A stretch of DNA of 64,000 nt from Catenovulum sediminis. Lineage in GTDB: Bacteria > Pseudomonadota > Gammaproteobacteria > Enterobacterales > Alteromonadaceae. This document shows positions 39,721-48,365 of this stretch, piece after piece; position 1 is the stretch's first letter, and each line of letters begins with the position of its first letter. Position numbers and translations under genes: made by a program. Below the pieces are notes generated by a model. It was not told the origin of the DNA. It did no database searches and saw only the letters and a program-made list of their open reading frames with translations. Location: the NCBI RefSeq assembly GCF_007289895.1, contig NZ_CP041660.1, positions 1,612,001-1,676,000 of the forward strand, given 5' to 3'.

Positions 39721-42053
39721 ACCCCTTGCTAGAACAGTTCCTCAGTGAATCGCGAGAACTGCTAGAGTTTTGTGATGACACTTTTTTACAACTAGAAAAG
39801 AACCCTCAGGATAGCGACACCCTAAATCGATTGTTTCGTTATGTACACACGATAAAAGGTGGATCTGGTTTATTTGAAATTGCACCATTTACTCAATTGG
39901 TACATGTTGCTGAGGATTCATTATCTAAAGCCCGTGAGGGACTATTACAGATAAGTTCAGACGGTATTGATCTTTACTTACAAATACTCGATCAATTAAC
40001 TTCTTGGCTAGATGAATTGGAAGAAAATGGGCAGTTAGGTGAACTCTCTATCCAGCAAAGTGAAGTGTTGGTCGGGCAAATTCGCCAGCGGATATTGAAG
40101 GAAAATACCGAACAGCCAAAACAAGAATTGCCCGTGGCCGATGGCTTGTCTGTTACATCGGTAGAACAAGTCATGGGTGCAATGGGGTTACAGGGGGTAA
40201 GTGAAAGATTACTTTGTGAGCTGAAAGAACAGGTAGAAAACTTACAGCAAAGCGCAAACTTAGTCGTCTATCGCCCTGACACTAATGCATTTTTTAGTGG
40301 TGATGATCCAATTTGTTTTTGGCTTCAATTACCCGGTTTATTATGGCAAGGGATCGATGGCGATTTTAGCCAAGAAAACTTAAATGCGTTTGATCCTTAT
40401 GCATGTAAATTGACGTTTTTGGCGTTAACGACAGCTGATGAAACTCAAATAAAGGAAAATCTAAATTATGTGTGGCACAGTGTCGCGCTACACAAAATTA
40501 TGCCAATAGACAGAAAGGTCCTGCCAGATAACCCTATTAAGGCGGCATTTGGTATCGAAGAGGTTTTGTTTTCACAAATGCAAATCCTTTTGCATATCGA
40601 TAATAACCCGCATCCAGAATCAAGCTTAGCTTCGGTTTCGCGTGTATTGTCAGGGTTAGTTGGCACTGTGCCTGAGCTCGATAAATTGCCACCCATTCAA
40701 AATGAGCTAGGCAAGCTAAATCCAGATTATCTTAAAGCTCTGGAGTGTATAACAGCAGAGGGAAGTGCGACCGATTGTGTATCTGAGCCAGATTTATCCA
40801 ACGATCAGAAATTGCCCGCTAAAATTACACCATCGGTTGGAGCTCCAGCTAATAACATGCAGACTGCTAAATCTGAGCCTATTCGTACCATCAAAGTTGA
40901 CCAAGATAAACTTGAACAGTTGGTTGACCTAGCGGGTGAATTAATCGTTGCTAAAAACAGTCTGAATCATCTCGCTCGTAAAGTAGAAAATGAATATGGT
41001 ATCAAAGCCTTAACTCGCGATATTAAATGTGAACACGGTGTGTTAAACCGAATCACTGAATCTTTGCAAGATGTCGTTATGCAGATTCGTATGATCCCAG
41101 TTGCTACCATATTTCAGCGTTTTCCAAGGTTAGTACGTGATTTATCCCGACGTTTGGGAAAAGATATAGATTTACAAGTCTGTGGAGAAGAAACTGAAGC
41201 AGATAAAAATATTGTTGAACAGTTGGCGGATCCTTTAATTCACTTAGTGCGAAATAGCATAGATCACGGCATTGAAATGCCAAGCGATCGTCAAAAGGCC
41301 GGCAAATCATCTACCGGTGTAATACGTTTAGTTGCTAAAAATATACAGGATTCAGTACAAATTGAGATTCAAGATGATGGTGCTGGTATCGACCCTGAGG
41401 TTATCAAAGAAAAGGCTGTTAGCAAAGGGGTGATATCTAAAGACGCGGTCGCTGGCATGTCAGATGAAGACGTCCTGCAGCTCATTTTTGAGCCGGGATT
41501 TTCGACATGTGAGCAAGTTTCTGAGCTCTCAGGTCGGGGAGTTGGAATGGATGTTGTGAAAACAACGGTAAATCGTTTAGGTGGAATGATTGATCTGCAA
41601 AGTACCAAAGGGGAAGGTTCAGTTATACGTGTCACACTGCCAGCTTCTATCACAGTTTCTCGGGTAATGATGTTTGAAATGGATGAACAAGTTTATGGCA
41701 TTCCGGTAGAAGGTTTAACCGAGACAATTAAGATTAGACCGCAACAAATTAGAAGAATAAAACAAGGCGAGTCTTATGTACTGCGTAATAAATTGGTTCC
41801 ATTGTACCGGATGCACAAGTTACTGGGTATTAGAAGCACCAAAAACCAACCCGAGTTACCGATTCTTAATCTAAATATCAATGGCACAGTTGCAGGTTTT
41901 GCTGTTGATAAATTATTAGAAGGGGTTGATGTTATTATTAAACCGCTGGAGGGGATTATGTCGCGTTTTCCGTTATATTCTGGTGCTGCCGTGTTGGGCG
42001 ATGGCCGGGTATTGTTGGTACTTAATCCTAAGGAGATGCAATTATGCCACTAG
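39717..42053 (+). CDS. cheA: Chemotaxis histidine kinase CheA
   Basis: A 778-residue kinase. The P1 Hpt domain has the phospho-His near residue 44 in VHTIKGGSGLFE. A long, poorly conserved middle region (about 145-390) follows, in which no standard CheY-binding P2 is obvious. The dimerisation domain starts KVDQDKLEQLVDLAGELIVAKN. The ATPase shows HLVRNSIDHGIE, DDGAGID and GRGVGMDVV. The C-terminal CheW-like domain runs from about 650, ending LLVLNPKEM. All catalytic boxes are intact. Its stop overlaps the following small gene. Confidence 0.95.
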   Translation: MNPLLEQFLSESRELLEFCDDTFLQLEKNPQDSDTLNRLFRYVHTIKGGSGLFEIAPFTQLVHVAEDSLSKAREGLLQISSDGIDLYLQILDQLTSWLDELEENGQLGELSIQQSEVLVGQIRQRILKENTEQPKQELPVADGLSVTSVEQVMGAMGLQGVSERLLCELKEQVENLQQSANLVVYRPDTNAFFSGDDPICFWLQLPGLLWQGIDGDFSQENLNAFDPYACKLTFLALTTADETQIKENLNYVWHSVALHKIMPIDRKVLPDNPIKAAFGIEEVLFSQMQILLHIDNNPHPESSLASVSRVLSGLVGTVPELDKLPPIQNELGKLNPDYLKALECITAEGSATDCVSEPDLSNDQKLPAKITPSVGAPANNMQTAKSEPIRTIKVDQDKLEQLVDLAGELIVAKNSLNHLARKVENEYGIKALTRDIKCEHGVLNRITESLQDVVMQIRMIPVATIFQRFPRLVRDLSRRLGKDIDLQVCGEETEADKNIVEQLADPLIHLVRNSIDHGIEMPSDRQKAGKSSTGVIRLVAKNIQDSVQIEIQDDGAGIDPEVIKEKAVSKGVISKDAVAGMSDEDVLQLIFEPGFSTCEQVSELSGRGVGMDVVKTTVNRLGGMIDLQSTKGEGSVIRVTLPASITVSRVMMFEMDEQVYGIPVEGLTETIKIRPQQIRRIKQGESYVLRNKLVPLYRMHKLLGIRSTKNQPELPILNLNINGTVAGFAVDKLLEGVDVIIKPLEGIMSRFPLYSGAAVLGDGRVLLVLNPKEMQLCH

Positions 42054-42280
42054 ATAATCATGAAAATATTATGCACCTGCAACAAGATTGCGGGGCAGAG
42101 GAAGCCGAGCAATTGCTTGAGTGGCTACTTGCCAATCCTAAAGGGCAAATCAGTTTGGAGAGTTGCAGCCACCTGCATACAGCGGTTTTACAGGTTTTAA
42201 TGGCTTTTCGGCCTAAAATTTGTGCACCTTCACTTACCATGCCGTTAGACAAACTTTTGCAATCGGCAGGTGTTGTTTAA
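42044..42280 (+). CDS. Small STAS-like protein after CheA
   Basis: A 78-residue protein overlapping the end of cheA by 10 bp. Its central segment, ISLESCSHLHTAVLQVLMAFRP, resembles the strand-helix core of STAS domains, but it is shorter than a full STAS domain (about 100). V. cholerae cluster I has a small uncharacterised gene in this place (recollection). Given the stressosome STAS proteins in the next operon, a link between the two is conceivable but unproven. Last gene of the chemosensory operon. Confidence 0.7.
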   Translation: MPLDNHENIMHLQQDCGAEEAEQLLEWLLANPKGQISLESCSHLHTAVLQVLMAFRPKICAPSLTMPLDKLLQSAGVV

Positions 42281-42317
42281 TTTCTATTTTTTCTCTTTTT
42301 CTTTCTCTTTTCTATTC

Positions 42318-42358
42318 ACTTAACATGCTGACTGCGAACGCGCAGCTGCATGTTAAGT
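42318..42358. other. Long near-perfect stem-loop between the chemosensory and stressosome operons
   Basis: Arms ACTTAACATGC (42318-42328) and GCATGTTAAGT (42348-42358) pair over 11 bp. Inside, CTGCG and CGCAG pair around an AACG loop. A 37-base pyrimidine tract (42281-42317) precedes it. No T-run follows, so it is not a canonical intrinsic terminator; it may be a Rho-type or RNA-processing structure or a DNA cruciform. Confidence 0.6.
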
Positions 42359-42391
42359 ATCGTACAACCCCCTTTCTGTTGACTCCCATCT

Positions 42392-42455
42392 AGGGATTTC
42401 CCTTGGTCAAAATCAGGTAACCCCCCAGATACATAAAAACCCTGGCTGCTATTAT
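42392..42455 (+). promoter_or_regulatory. Operator pair and -10 for the CheY-MCP-stressosome operon
   Basis: The proximal site TCAGGTAACCCCCCAGAT (42413-42430) lies 37 bp before TATTAT (42450-42455, five of six to consensus), with no -35. The distal site AGGGA-TT-TCCCT (42392-42403) is centred about 22 bp upstream. Same geometry as three other promoters in the region. Confidence 0.62.
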
Positions 42456-42521
42456 TTAATACAAGACGCCAACTAAAGCTTTCGGTGCTTAGTTTGTATT
42501 TTTTAGATGTTGGAGAAAGAG

Positions 42522-42896
42522 ATGAAAAACGTACTTTTGGTTGATGACTCTGCGACGATTCTTATGAGTATGGAACAGTTGCTAGGCAAAGTTGTAAAAA
42601 CTCAGACAGCGAGTGATGGCCAACAAGCATTGCAAAAATTAAGTGGTGGGTACAAGCCTGATTTGATCATCACGGATATCAATATGCCCAATATGAATGG
42701 CTTGGAATTAATCAGTCAAGTTAAAAAGCTACCCGCTTTTCGTTTTACGCCTATATTGGTGCTAACGACTGAATATGATGAAAGCAAACGTGCAGAAGCG
42801 AAAAAAATGGGCGCAACCGGATGGTTGGTTAAGCCAGTTAAAGGTCAGCAAATGCTAGACGTGCTTAAACAAGTTTTGCCTGGAGCGGTCGCTTAA
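42522..42896 (+). CDS. CheY-like response regulator opening the stressosome operon
   Basis: A single REC domain of 124 residues: [10 protein letters not shown] (acidic pair), phospho-Asp in [21 protein letters not shown] with the switch Thr, and WLVKPVKG with the conserved Lys. I use ATG 42522, seven bases after GGAG; an ATG at 42507 is in frame but unsupported. Similar to the second CheY of V. cholerae cluster I by position (recollection). Probably phosphorylated by the CheA of the preceding operon. The MCP starts 17 bp downstream. Confidence 0.9.
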   Translation: MKNVLLVDDSATILMSMEQLLGKVVKTQTASDGQQALQKLSGGYKPDLIITDINMPNMNGLELISQVKKLPAFRFTPILVLTTEYDESKRAEAKKMGATGWLVKPVKGQQMLDVLKQVLPGAVA

Positions 42897-42913
42897 ATCA
42901 GAGCGGAGGATAT

Positions 42914-44191
42914 ATGCAATCAGCATCGATATTAAATAAAAAAACCAGTACGCCAGTGAGCTGGAGTGGTTTCGTGCGGCCCTTATTAATATGCCTGATA
43001 AAGGCACTTGGCTTTGCGACTGCTATCACAATACTGGCCATTGGAATTGTTCTGATCAATTCAGAGCAAACGATTGCAGATATTTGGTTAAACACCTCTG
43101 AACCGCTCGCGATTTTGTTTGCCCTTTTTGCATCTGGTTGTTTTTTGTTGAGTAGCAAGTTTTGCCAGACTCGCACTGCACTCAATGCAAAAATTGACAG
43201 ATTACAACAGCAACTTGCTGAAAAAGATCTTGAATTGGTTAATCAGCAAAAACATCAAGTGGAACTTTGCAGTACGATTCAGCAGATTTGTAAGCTTTCT
43301 GGGCTCCCTTTATCTGCTGTTTCGGAGCAAGTCTCTGAAGCTGCTTTTTCCATAATTCAACGTGTTAGAGACCTTGATTCTAGTGCCAATAGTTTGGTGG
43401 GGTACCTAGATAATGCTGATTTTGATGCCGTCGACCTGAAATCTGAAATAGATGCATCCTCAGGTAAATTGACTATGGTTGCTGAGTATTTAAAAACTTT
43501 GCCTGAGATGATTCAAGGTCAGCAAAAGGCCATGCAATCTGTTTTGGCTGAAATGGATAGTGTTAAGCAATTTGTTGGTGAGATCAGTAGCATTAGTGAT
43601 CAGACAAACTTACTGGCTTTAAATGCCGCAATTGAAGCCGCAAGGGCGGGTGAATTCGGAGCCGGGTTTGCCGTGGTGGCAAATGAAGTTAGAGGATTGG
43701 CTAACCGCACGCAGGAAGCCGCTCAATCAATCCAAGGCCGAGTTGAACAGTTTGACCGAACGATTCAAGCTAATTTATCTAATGATACTAAAGAGCAGCT
43801 TGCAAAAAAACTGGAAGCTTGCGCAGGTTTACCGGCATTTATTGATATTGTGCATAAGAATTATTCTGATGTGCGGCAATATTACAAAACGATGCTGACC
43901 GTAGTGACAGAACATAATCATGCCATCGCCACAGGATTAAACGAAATGCTTGGAAGTGTTCAGTTTCAAGATGTCGTGGTACAGCAGATTGATCGGTTGC
44001 AAGGTTTTTATTCCGAAGCTGAATTGACCGGTCAGCGATTAGAAGACAAGCCAGATGACAATATCGACGTTAGTTATCTAATCACAGAGCTTAATGACAA
44101 GATTCTTAAATTTAACTCTGCAGACCTAAACCATCATAGGGAGAGTGCAGGAAACTGTAACCCTGACGCTCTAAAAATTGAGCTTTTTTAA
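42914..44191 (+). CDS. Methyl-accepting chemotaxis-type receptor with short membrane hairpin
   Basis: A 425-residue receptor. Two hydrophobic segments (about 20-42 and 58-78) with only a short loop between them leave no room for a periplasmic ligand domain, so sensing is probably internal or by a partner. The signalling tip reads [18 protein letters not shown] then [19 protein letters not shown] (about 225-260). The C-terminal part contains [16 protein letters not shown]. It ends 15 bp before the RsbR-like gene, so receptor and stressosome scaffold are co-transcribed. Confidence 0.9.
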   Translation: MQSASILNKKTSTPVSWSGFVRPLLICLIKALGFATAITILAIGIVLINSEQTIADIWLNTSEPLAILFALFASGCFLLSSKFCQTRTALNAKIDRLQQQLAEKDLELVNQQKHQVELCSTIQQICKLSGLPLSAVSEQVSEAAFSIIQRVRDLDSSANSLVGYLDNADFDAVDLKSEIDASSGKLTMVAEYLKTLPEMIQGQQKAMQSVLAEMDSVKQFVGEISSISDQTNLLALNAAIEAARAGEFGAGFAVVANEVRGLANRTQEAAQSIQGRVEQFDRTIQANLSNDTKEQLAKKLEACAGLPAFIDIVHKNYSDVRQYYKTMLTVVTEHNHAIATGLNEMLGSVQFQDVVVQQIDRLQGFYSEAELTGQRLEDKPDDNIDVSYLITELNDKILKFNSADLNHHRESAGNCNPDALKIELF

Positions 44192-44206
44192 GCTGAGGAT
44201 TATGAT

Positions 44207-45052
44207 ATGAAAGACCTTGATATAACGACGTTTATGACAGAAAATTTTGCCCAAATTATATCTCTTTGGCAATCTAAACTGGAAAAAATCTTAGGACAAA
44301 GACTCGGCAATGCGCCTTCTATACAGCTTGAACGACACTGTAAAGGTTTGCTAGAAAGTTTTATTGGCACCCTCACAATAAAGGACAATGATCATGCCGA
44401 AGCAGAGTTGATTACCTTACTGACTGAGGTGGGTACGATTTGGGCAAGAAAAGGGCTTAGTGCCAGTGAAACATCTAACTTTATTCTAACGCTGAAAGAA
44501 GCCTTAAACAGCAATGTATTTGAGGTTTACGGTGATTCAGACGCACAAGCATTTCAGATGATTTTAGAGTGGCAGCAGCGCTTAGATCAACTCTTAATGA
44601 TATGTCACCAAGCTTATACTAATAGTCGGGAAAAATTAATAAAACAACAAAATGCTGCCTTGTTAGAGCTCTCCTCTCCTGTTGTAAAAATGTGGGATCA
44701 AATTCTTTTGGTGCCATTGATAGGGGTGATAGATACCGTGCGAGCAAGGCAAATTACCGAATCTTTGTTAACCGAAATAACTAAGCAGGAATCGACTGTC
44801 GCTGTTATGGATTTGACCGGTGTACCAGTATTTGATACTGCAGTAGCTGGGCACCTTATTAAAACCGTTAATGCTGCACATATGTTGGGGTGTAAAGTTA
44901 TTCTAACGGGTATTAGTGCAGAAGGCGCGTTAGTTTTGACTAAACTGGGGATTGAGTTTAAACAAGTATTGACGCGTGGTAATTTACACAGTGGTGTTCA
45001 AGCTGCCTTTGCCTTAAAAGGTTTGTCTGTCACACTAAAATCGGTTGCTTAA
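44207..45052 (+). CDS. rsbR: Stressosome scaffold protein RsbR (RsbRD_N-STAS)
   Basis: A 281-residue protein with an all-helical N-terminal sensor domain (about 10-150) resembling the RsbRD N-terminal family and a C-terminal STAS domain (about 160-275, ILLVPLIGVIDTVRARQI onward). Thr211 in MDLTGVPVFDT aligns with the regulatory Thr of Bacillus RsbRA next to the conserved Asp. GAGGAT precedes the ATG. In Bacillus, RsbR and RsbS form a large icosahedral complex that holds the kinase RsbT until stress. The rsbS, rsbT and rsbX homologues follow, completing the module. Confidence 0.9.
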   Translation: MKDLDITTFMTENFAQIISLWQSKLEKILGQRLGNAPSIQLERHCKGLLESFIGTLTIKDNDHAEAELITLLTEVGTIWARKGLSASETSNFILTLKEALNSNVFEVYGDSDAQAFQMILEWQQRLDQLLMICHQAYTNSREKLIKQQNAALLELSSPVVKMWDQILLVPLIGVIDTVRARQITESLLTEITKQESTVAVMDLTGVPVFDTAVAGHLIKTVNAAHMLGCKVILTGISAEGALVLTKLGIEFKQVLTRGNLHSGVQAAFALKGLSVTLKSVA

Positions 45053-45053
45053 A

Positions 45054-45422
45054 ATGAATTTTAAAACCCCTCTTCTGCAACTAGGTGACGTATTAATCAC
45101 CAGCATCCAAACTGATTTATCGGATGCACAAGTGAGTGAATTTCAGCAAGATTTAGTTCGTGCAATTGGCGTAAAAAATGCCAACGCTGTTGTGATAGAC
45201 ATCTCTGCTTTGGATGTGGTCGATTCATTTATGGCAAGGGTCATCAATGATACCGCAAGGGCTGCGCGCTTAGTCGGAGCTGAAGTGGCGGTATGTGGCA
45301 TTCAGCCTTATGTAGCCATGACATTAGTCGAAATGGGGCGTCAGCTTTTTGATGTGCAGACCACTTTTAATCTAGAGCAGGCGTTGGCAGCAGTAAAAGC
45401 TGCTGTAGACGTTCGGCTCTGA
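45054..45422 (+). CDS. rsbS: Stressosome STAS protein RsbS
   Basis: A single STAS domain of 122 residues. The regulatory Ser (Ser58) lies in VIDISALDVVDSFMAR, aligned with the phosphorylated Ser59 of Bacillus RsbS. It continues with GAEVAVCGIQPYVAMTLVEMG, close to the family consensus. I use ATG 45054, two bases after the rsbR stop; a TTG nine bases earlier is in frame. Expected to co-assemble with RsbR and bind RsbT. Confidence 0.93.
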   Translation: MNFKTPLLQLGDVLITSIQTDLSDAQVSEFQQDLVRAIGVKNANAVVIDISALDVVDSFMARVINDTARAARLVGAEVAVCGIQPYVAMTLVEMGRQLFDVQTTFNLEQALAAVKAAVDVRL

Positions 45423-45437
45423 TTCAGTGGAGGTATT

Positions 45438-45854
45438 ATGAACAACAAGCTGAAAAGCATTCAATTGCCGATTAAAACAGTCGATGACATCGTTCTTACT
45501 CGTCGAAAGGCTAGAGAAGTTGCTATAAAAATGGGGTTTGGTTTAGCCGATCAAACACGTTTAGCGTCAGCTGTTTCTGAACTCGCTAGAAATGTTATTC
45601 AATATGCCCAACAAGGAGAGTGTGAAATAAGTGATCAGTCAACGCCTGAGATCGTTATATTGCAGGTTTTAATCTTTGATTATGGTCCCGGAATAGCTGA
45701 TTTAGAAGCTGCACTGCGAGATGGTTTTAGTACCAGCCAGGGGTTAGGCGCGGGTTTACCGGGCTGCCGGCGTTTAATGGATGAGTTTTATATAGAAAGT
45801 GGTTTGCAACAGGGAACCAAAATTCGGATACAAATTCATGCAAGTTCATTGTGA
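45438..45854 (+). CDS. rsbT: Serine/threonine switch kinase RsbT
   Basis: A 138-residue GHKL-fold kinase. N box SELARNVIQYA, DYGPGI (G1) and GLGAGLPGCRRLMDEF (G2) are clear, as in Bacillus RsbT. A strong GGAGG precedes the ATG. Expected to phosphorylate RsbS and RsbR, leave the stressosome, and activate a protein with an RsbU-type N-terminal domain. Here that is the histidine kinase four genes on. Its 3' end overlaps a second RsbT-like gene by 17 bp. Confidence 0.93.
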   Translation: MNNKLKSIQLPIKTVDDIVLTRRKAREVAIKMGFGLADQTRLASAVSELARNVIQYAQQGECEISDQSTPEIVILQVLIFDYGPGIADLEAALRDGFSTSQGLGAGLPGCRRLMDEFYIESGLQQGTKIRIQIHASSL

Positions 45855-46332
45855 AAGTATAGCGTTAGATATGCCAGCATGGCAGCTTTTAGATAAACCA
45901 GAAGTATTAAGCCATACCAAAATTGTGCACGAGTTGGATGTGTTTGATGCTCGGCGTGATGTTTTAAAAATGGCTTTAAGCCTGGGCTTTAGAAATGACC
46001 AGGCATATAGTTTGGTGACCGCCATGACTGAGCTAGGTAACAATATTGTATTTCATTCTGTTGGTGGGTATTTGTTATTGCATGCTTATTATGCATTGCA
46101 TGAACTAACCGGTGAGCAAGCTATCGTCGCCTTGATGCTGATAGCGCAAGATTCAGGCCCAGGCATTGCAGATATAGAGCTTGCTAAGCAAGAAGGTTAT
46201 AGCTCTATTAATAGTATGGGCTGTGGTCTGTCGGGGGTGTTCCGTCTGATGGATGCTTGTCGTATTGAGTCGTTTCCGAGCGGCACCCGAGTTACCGCGA
46301 CCTTATATTCTGCAAATGGCTGGGAACGTTAA
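45838..46332 (+). CDS. Second RsbT/RsbW-like GHKL ATPase
   Basis: A 164-residue protein with another GHKL ATP-binding fold: N box AMTELGNNIVFHS, QDSGPGIAD and GCGLSGVFRLMDAC. The N-terminus (about 1-40) is longer than in RsbT. I use ATG 45838, inside the rsbT end; the frame is open 13 codons upstream. Its stop overlaps the next ATG (TAATG). In some non-Firmicute stressosome loci a second anti-sigma-type ATPase occurs next to rsbT. It could be a second switch kinase or an RsbW-like binder; no anti-anti-sigma partner beyond RsbS is visible. Confidence 0.85.
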   Translation: MQVHCESIALDMPAWQLLDKPEVLSHTKIVHELDVFDARRDVLKMALSLGFRNDQAYSLVTAMTELGNNIVFHSVGGYLLLHAYYALHELTGEQAIVALMLIAQDSGPGIADIELAKQEGYSSINSMGCGLSGVFRLMDACRIESFPSGTRVTATLYSANGWER

Positions 46333-46913
46333 TGCTGGAAGTCGGAACGGGCGTGCGAGAGATGGCAGGAGAAGCCGTCAGTGGTGATCAAGCTGGGTAT
46401 TGGTATTTGGCGCACGGTGATTTATTGGCCTGTTTAGTCGATGGTTTAGGGCATGGTGAATCAGCATTTCAAGCCGCTAATCAATGTTTGGCTACGGTTG
46501 AGCAGATACACACACACCCTATATCTGAGATTCTGCAGGTGTGCAATGAAGAGTTACGCAATACGCGTGGTGTTGCAATAGGGCTTGCCTTGATACAACC
46601 TGAAAATAATCAATTGAAATACTGTGGTGTCGGTAATATTCGAGCGACTATCACCGGACACCATCTGCGTAAACTTGTTTCTATTGGCGGGATCTTAGGC
46701 TGTGAACCTAAAGTACAGCGACCAATACTAACCGTGCCCTTCGAGATAGGCAAAGATTCATTTGTCTTGTGTTCAGATGGCATGAGTGCAGATATGCCCC
46801 ATTCAATGTATCAATGTAAGCCTTTGTATCCAAACCTAAACACTTTGATAGATGAGTTGTTATGCCAGTGGGCTAGTATAAATGATGACGCATCAATGAT
46901 GATAGTAAGATGA
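46332..46913 (+). CDS. rsbX: RsbX-like PP2C serine phosphatase
   Basis: A 193-residue PP2C/SpoIIE-fold phosphatase. Metal-binding Asp residues are visible in LVDGLGHG, LCSDGMS and NDDASMM. It is short and single-domain, like RsbX, which resets the stressosome by dephosphorylating RsbS and RsbR. Coupled by overlap to the ATPase gene before it and the kinase gene after it (ATGA). Confidence 0.9.
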   Translation: MLEVGTGVREMAGEAVSGDQAGYWYLAHGDLLACLVDGLGHGESAFQAANQCLATVEQIHTHPISEILQVCNEELRNTRGVAIGLALIQPENNQLKYCGVGNIRATITGHHLRKLVSIGGILGCEPKVQRPILTVPFEIGKDSFVLCSDGMSADMPHSMYQCKPLYPNLNTLIDELLCQWASINDDASMMIVR

Positions 46914-48364
46914 ATCAGATAACCAAAAATAACGCGCAATACGCAGGTAACAGTCAAATGTTGCTTTCATCATTTTTGACATTGTACCAAGACTACATTT
47001 CATCTGGTGATGAAAATTTATTATTGGCATTTAACGACTTGGGTAAAGAATTGCATCAAGCAGGCACTCCGCCTGAGAAAATAGTGGAAGGGTACGCATC
47101 TGCATTACAACAAATCACAGTCCCCAATTGTCTGTCTGAACCAGAGAAGTTAATGCCTTTAATGGAAGTTATCATGACTTATGGCATTAGTTACCGGCAA
47201 CAAATTTACTGGCAAAAAGAACATAGCAATGCGCAGTTTAGCCGCGTATTAGAAGCATCTGGACACCTGATTTGCATTACTGATCAAGGTAATCAAATAC
47301 ATTACACGAATCCAGCATTTAGGCAACTTTTTAGAAATTGCACTGAAGAACTAAATGAAGAATACCGTTTTTTTGGACTACCCAAATGCCCTGAAGAAAT
47401 CACGCAAAAACTTTTAGCGGGGCAGCGTTGGCAAGGAGAGATCGCTACTCACAATCATAGTGGCAAAGCTGTGGTACTGAACTTAACGGCATTCTCCATT
47501 GGTTTAGGTGGTCAGTATTCCAATCATTATGTATTTATGGCTGAAGACATAACCGAACAGCGCGTTATGGAAAAACGTTTGCAACAAGCGCAAAGACTCA
47601 GTGTGCTGGGTGAGTTAGCGTCTGGACTTTCACATGAACTAAATAATGTAATGACGATAATAACCGGTTTTGCAGGCTTAATTCGTGATGAAAGTGATGC
47701 GCAAAGCAGAGCGGAATATGTTGATGAAATATTGGCTGCCATAAATAAAGGTCAAGAATTAAACCAACAGATACTGAGCTTTGCGACAGGCCGGCAACAA
47801 GCACTTGAAAAAGCAGATTTACACCAGTTAATGGCTAATATTGATAAATTTTTAACAACCGCCGTGGGCTCTAATATTGATATGAATTTGGACGTTCCTG
47901 CCAATATATTGGTGAGTTTAAGTGAGCAACATCTTAGCCAAATATTAACTAATCTATGTATCAATGCGCGTCATGCTATTGAGAAACGTCATGCAGACAC
48001 TGGCGGGCTAATTGAAATTGGTTTTACTGTGACTGATAGTCCGGCATGGTTGAAGTTCACTGTAACTGACAACGGTTGTGGTATGAGTGAAGCGGTGCAA
48101 AAACAAATCTTTGAACCCTTCTTTACCACTAAAGATGTAGGTAAAGGCACCGGGCTTGGCTTGTCTTTGCTGCAAAAACTGGTACATGAATATAACGGCG
48201 AAATTTATGTTCGCTCAGATATCAATTGGGGCACTGAATTTATCATGTACCTTCCTGTCATTGTGGTTGACGAATCAATCACACCAACCACACCAACCAC
48301 TATTCCTGAACCTGTTTTACAACACTGGTTGAATGCAGAAAATAGTGTTAATAGAGAGCGTTAA
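46910..48364 (+). CDS. Histidine kinase with RsbU-type N-terminal domain
   Basis: A 484-residue soluble kinase. Residues about 18-100 (LTLYQDYISSGDENLLLAF, GTPPEKIVEGYASAL and LMEVIMTYGISYRQQ) match the RsbT-binding domain of Bacillus RsbU. A PAS domain follows (about 105-215). The HisKA domain carries His242 in GLSHELNNVMTIITG, and the HATPase has NLCINARHAI, DNGCGMS and GTGLGLSL. In Bacillus the RsbU domain sits on a phosphatase; here it sits on a histidine kinase, so RsbT release probably switches a phosphotransfer pathway. ATGA overlap with rsbX; the receiver gene follows 1 bp later. Confidence 0.9.
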   Translation: MNQITKNNAQYAGNSQMLLSSFLTLYQDYISSGDENLLLAFNDLGKELHQAGTPPEKIVEGYASALQQITVPNCLSEPEKLMPLMEVIMTYGISYRQQIYWQKEHSNAQFSRVLEASGHLICITDQGNQIHYTNPAFRQLFRNCTEELNEEYRFFGLPKCPEEITQKLLAGQRWQGEIATHNHSGKAVVLNLTAFSIGLGGQYSNHYVFMAEDITEQRVMEKRLQQAQRLSVLGELASGLSHELNNVMTIITGFAGLIRDESDAQSRAEYVDEILAAINKGQELNQQILSFATGRQQALEKADLHQLMANIDKFLTTAVGSNIDMNLDVPANILVSLSEQHLSQILTNLCINARHAIEKRHADTGGLIEIGFTVTDSPAWLKFTVTDNGCGMSEAVQKQIFEPFFTTKDVGKGTGLGLSLLQKLVHEYNGEIYVRSDINWGTEFIMYLPVIVVDESITPTTPTTIPEPVLQHWLNAENSVNRER

Positions 48365-48365
48365 T

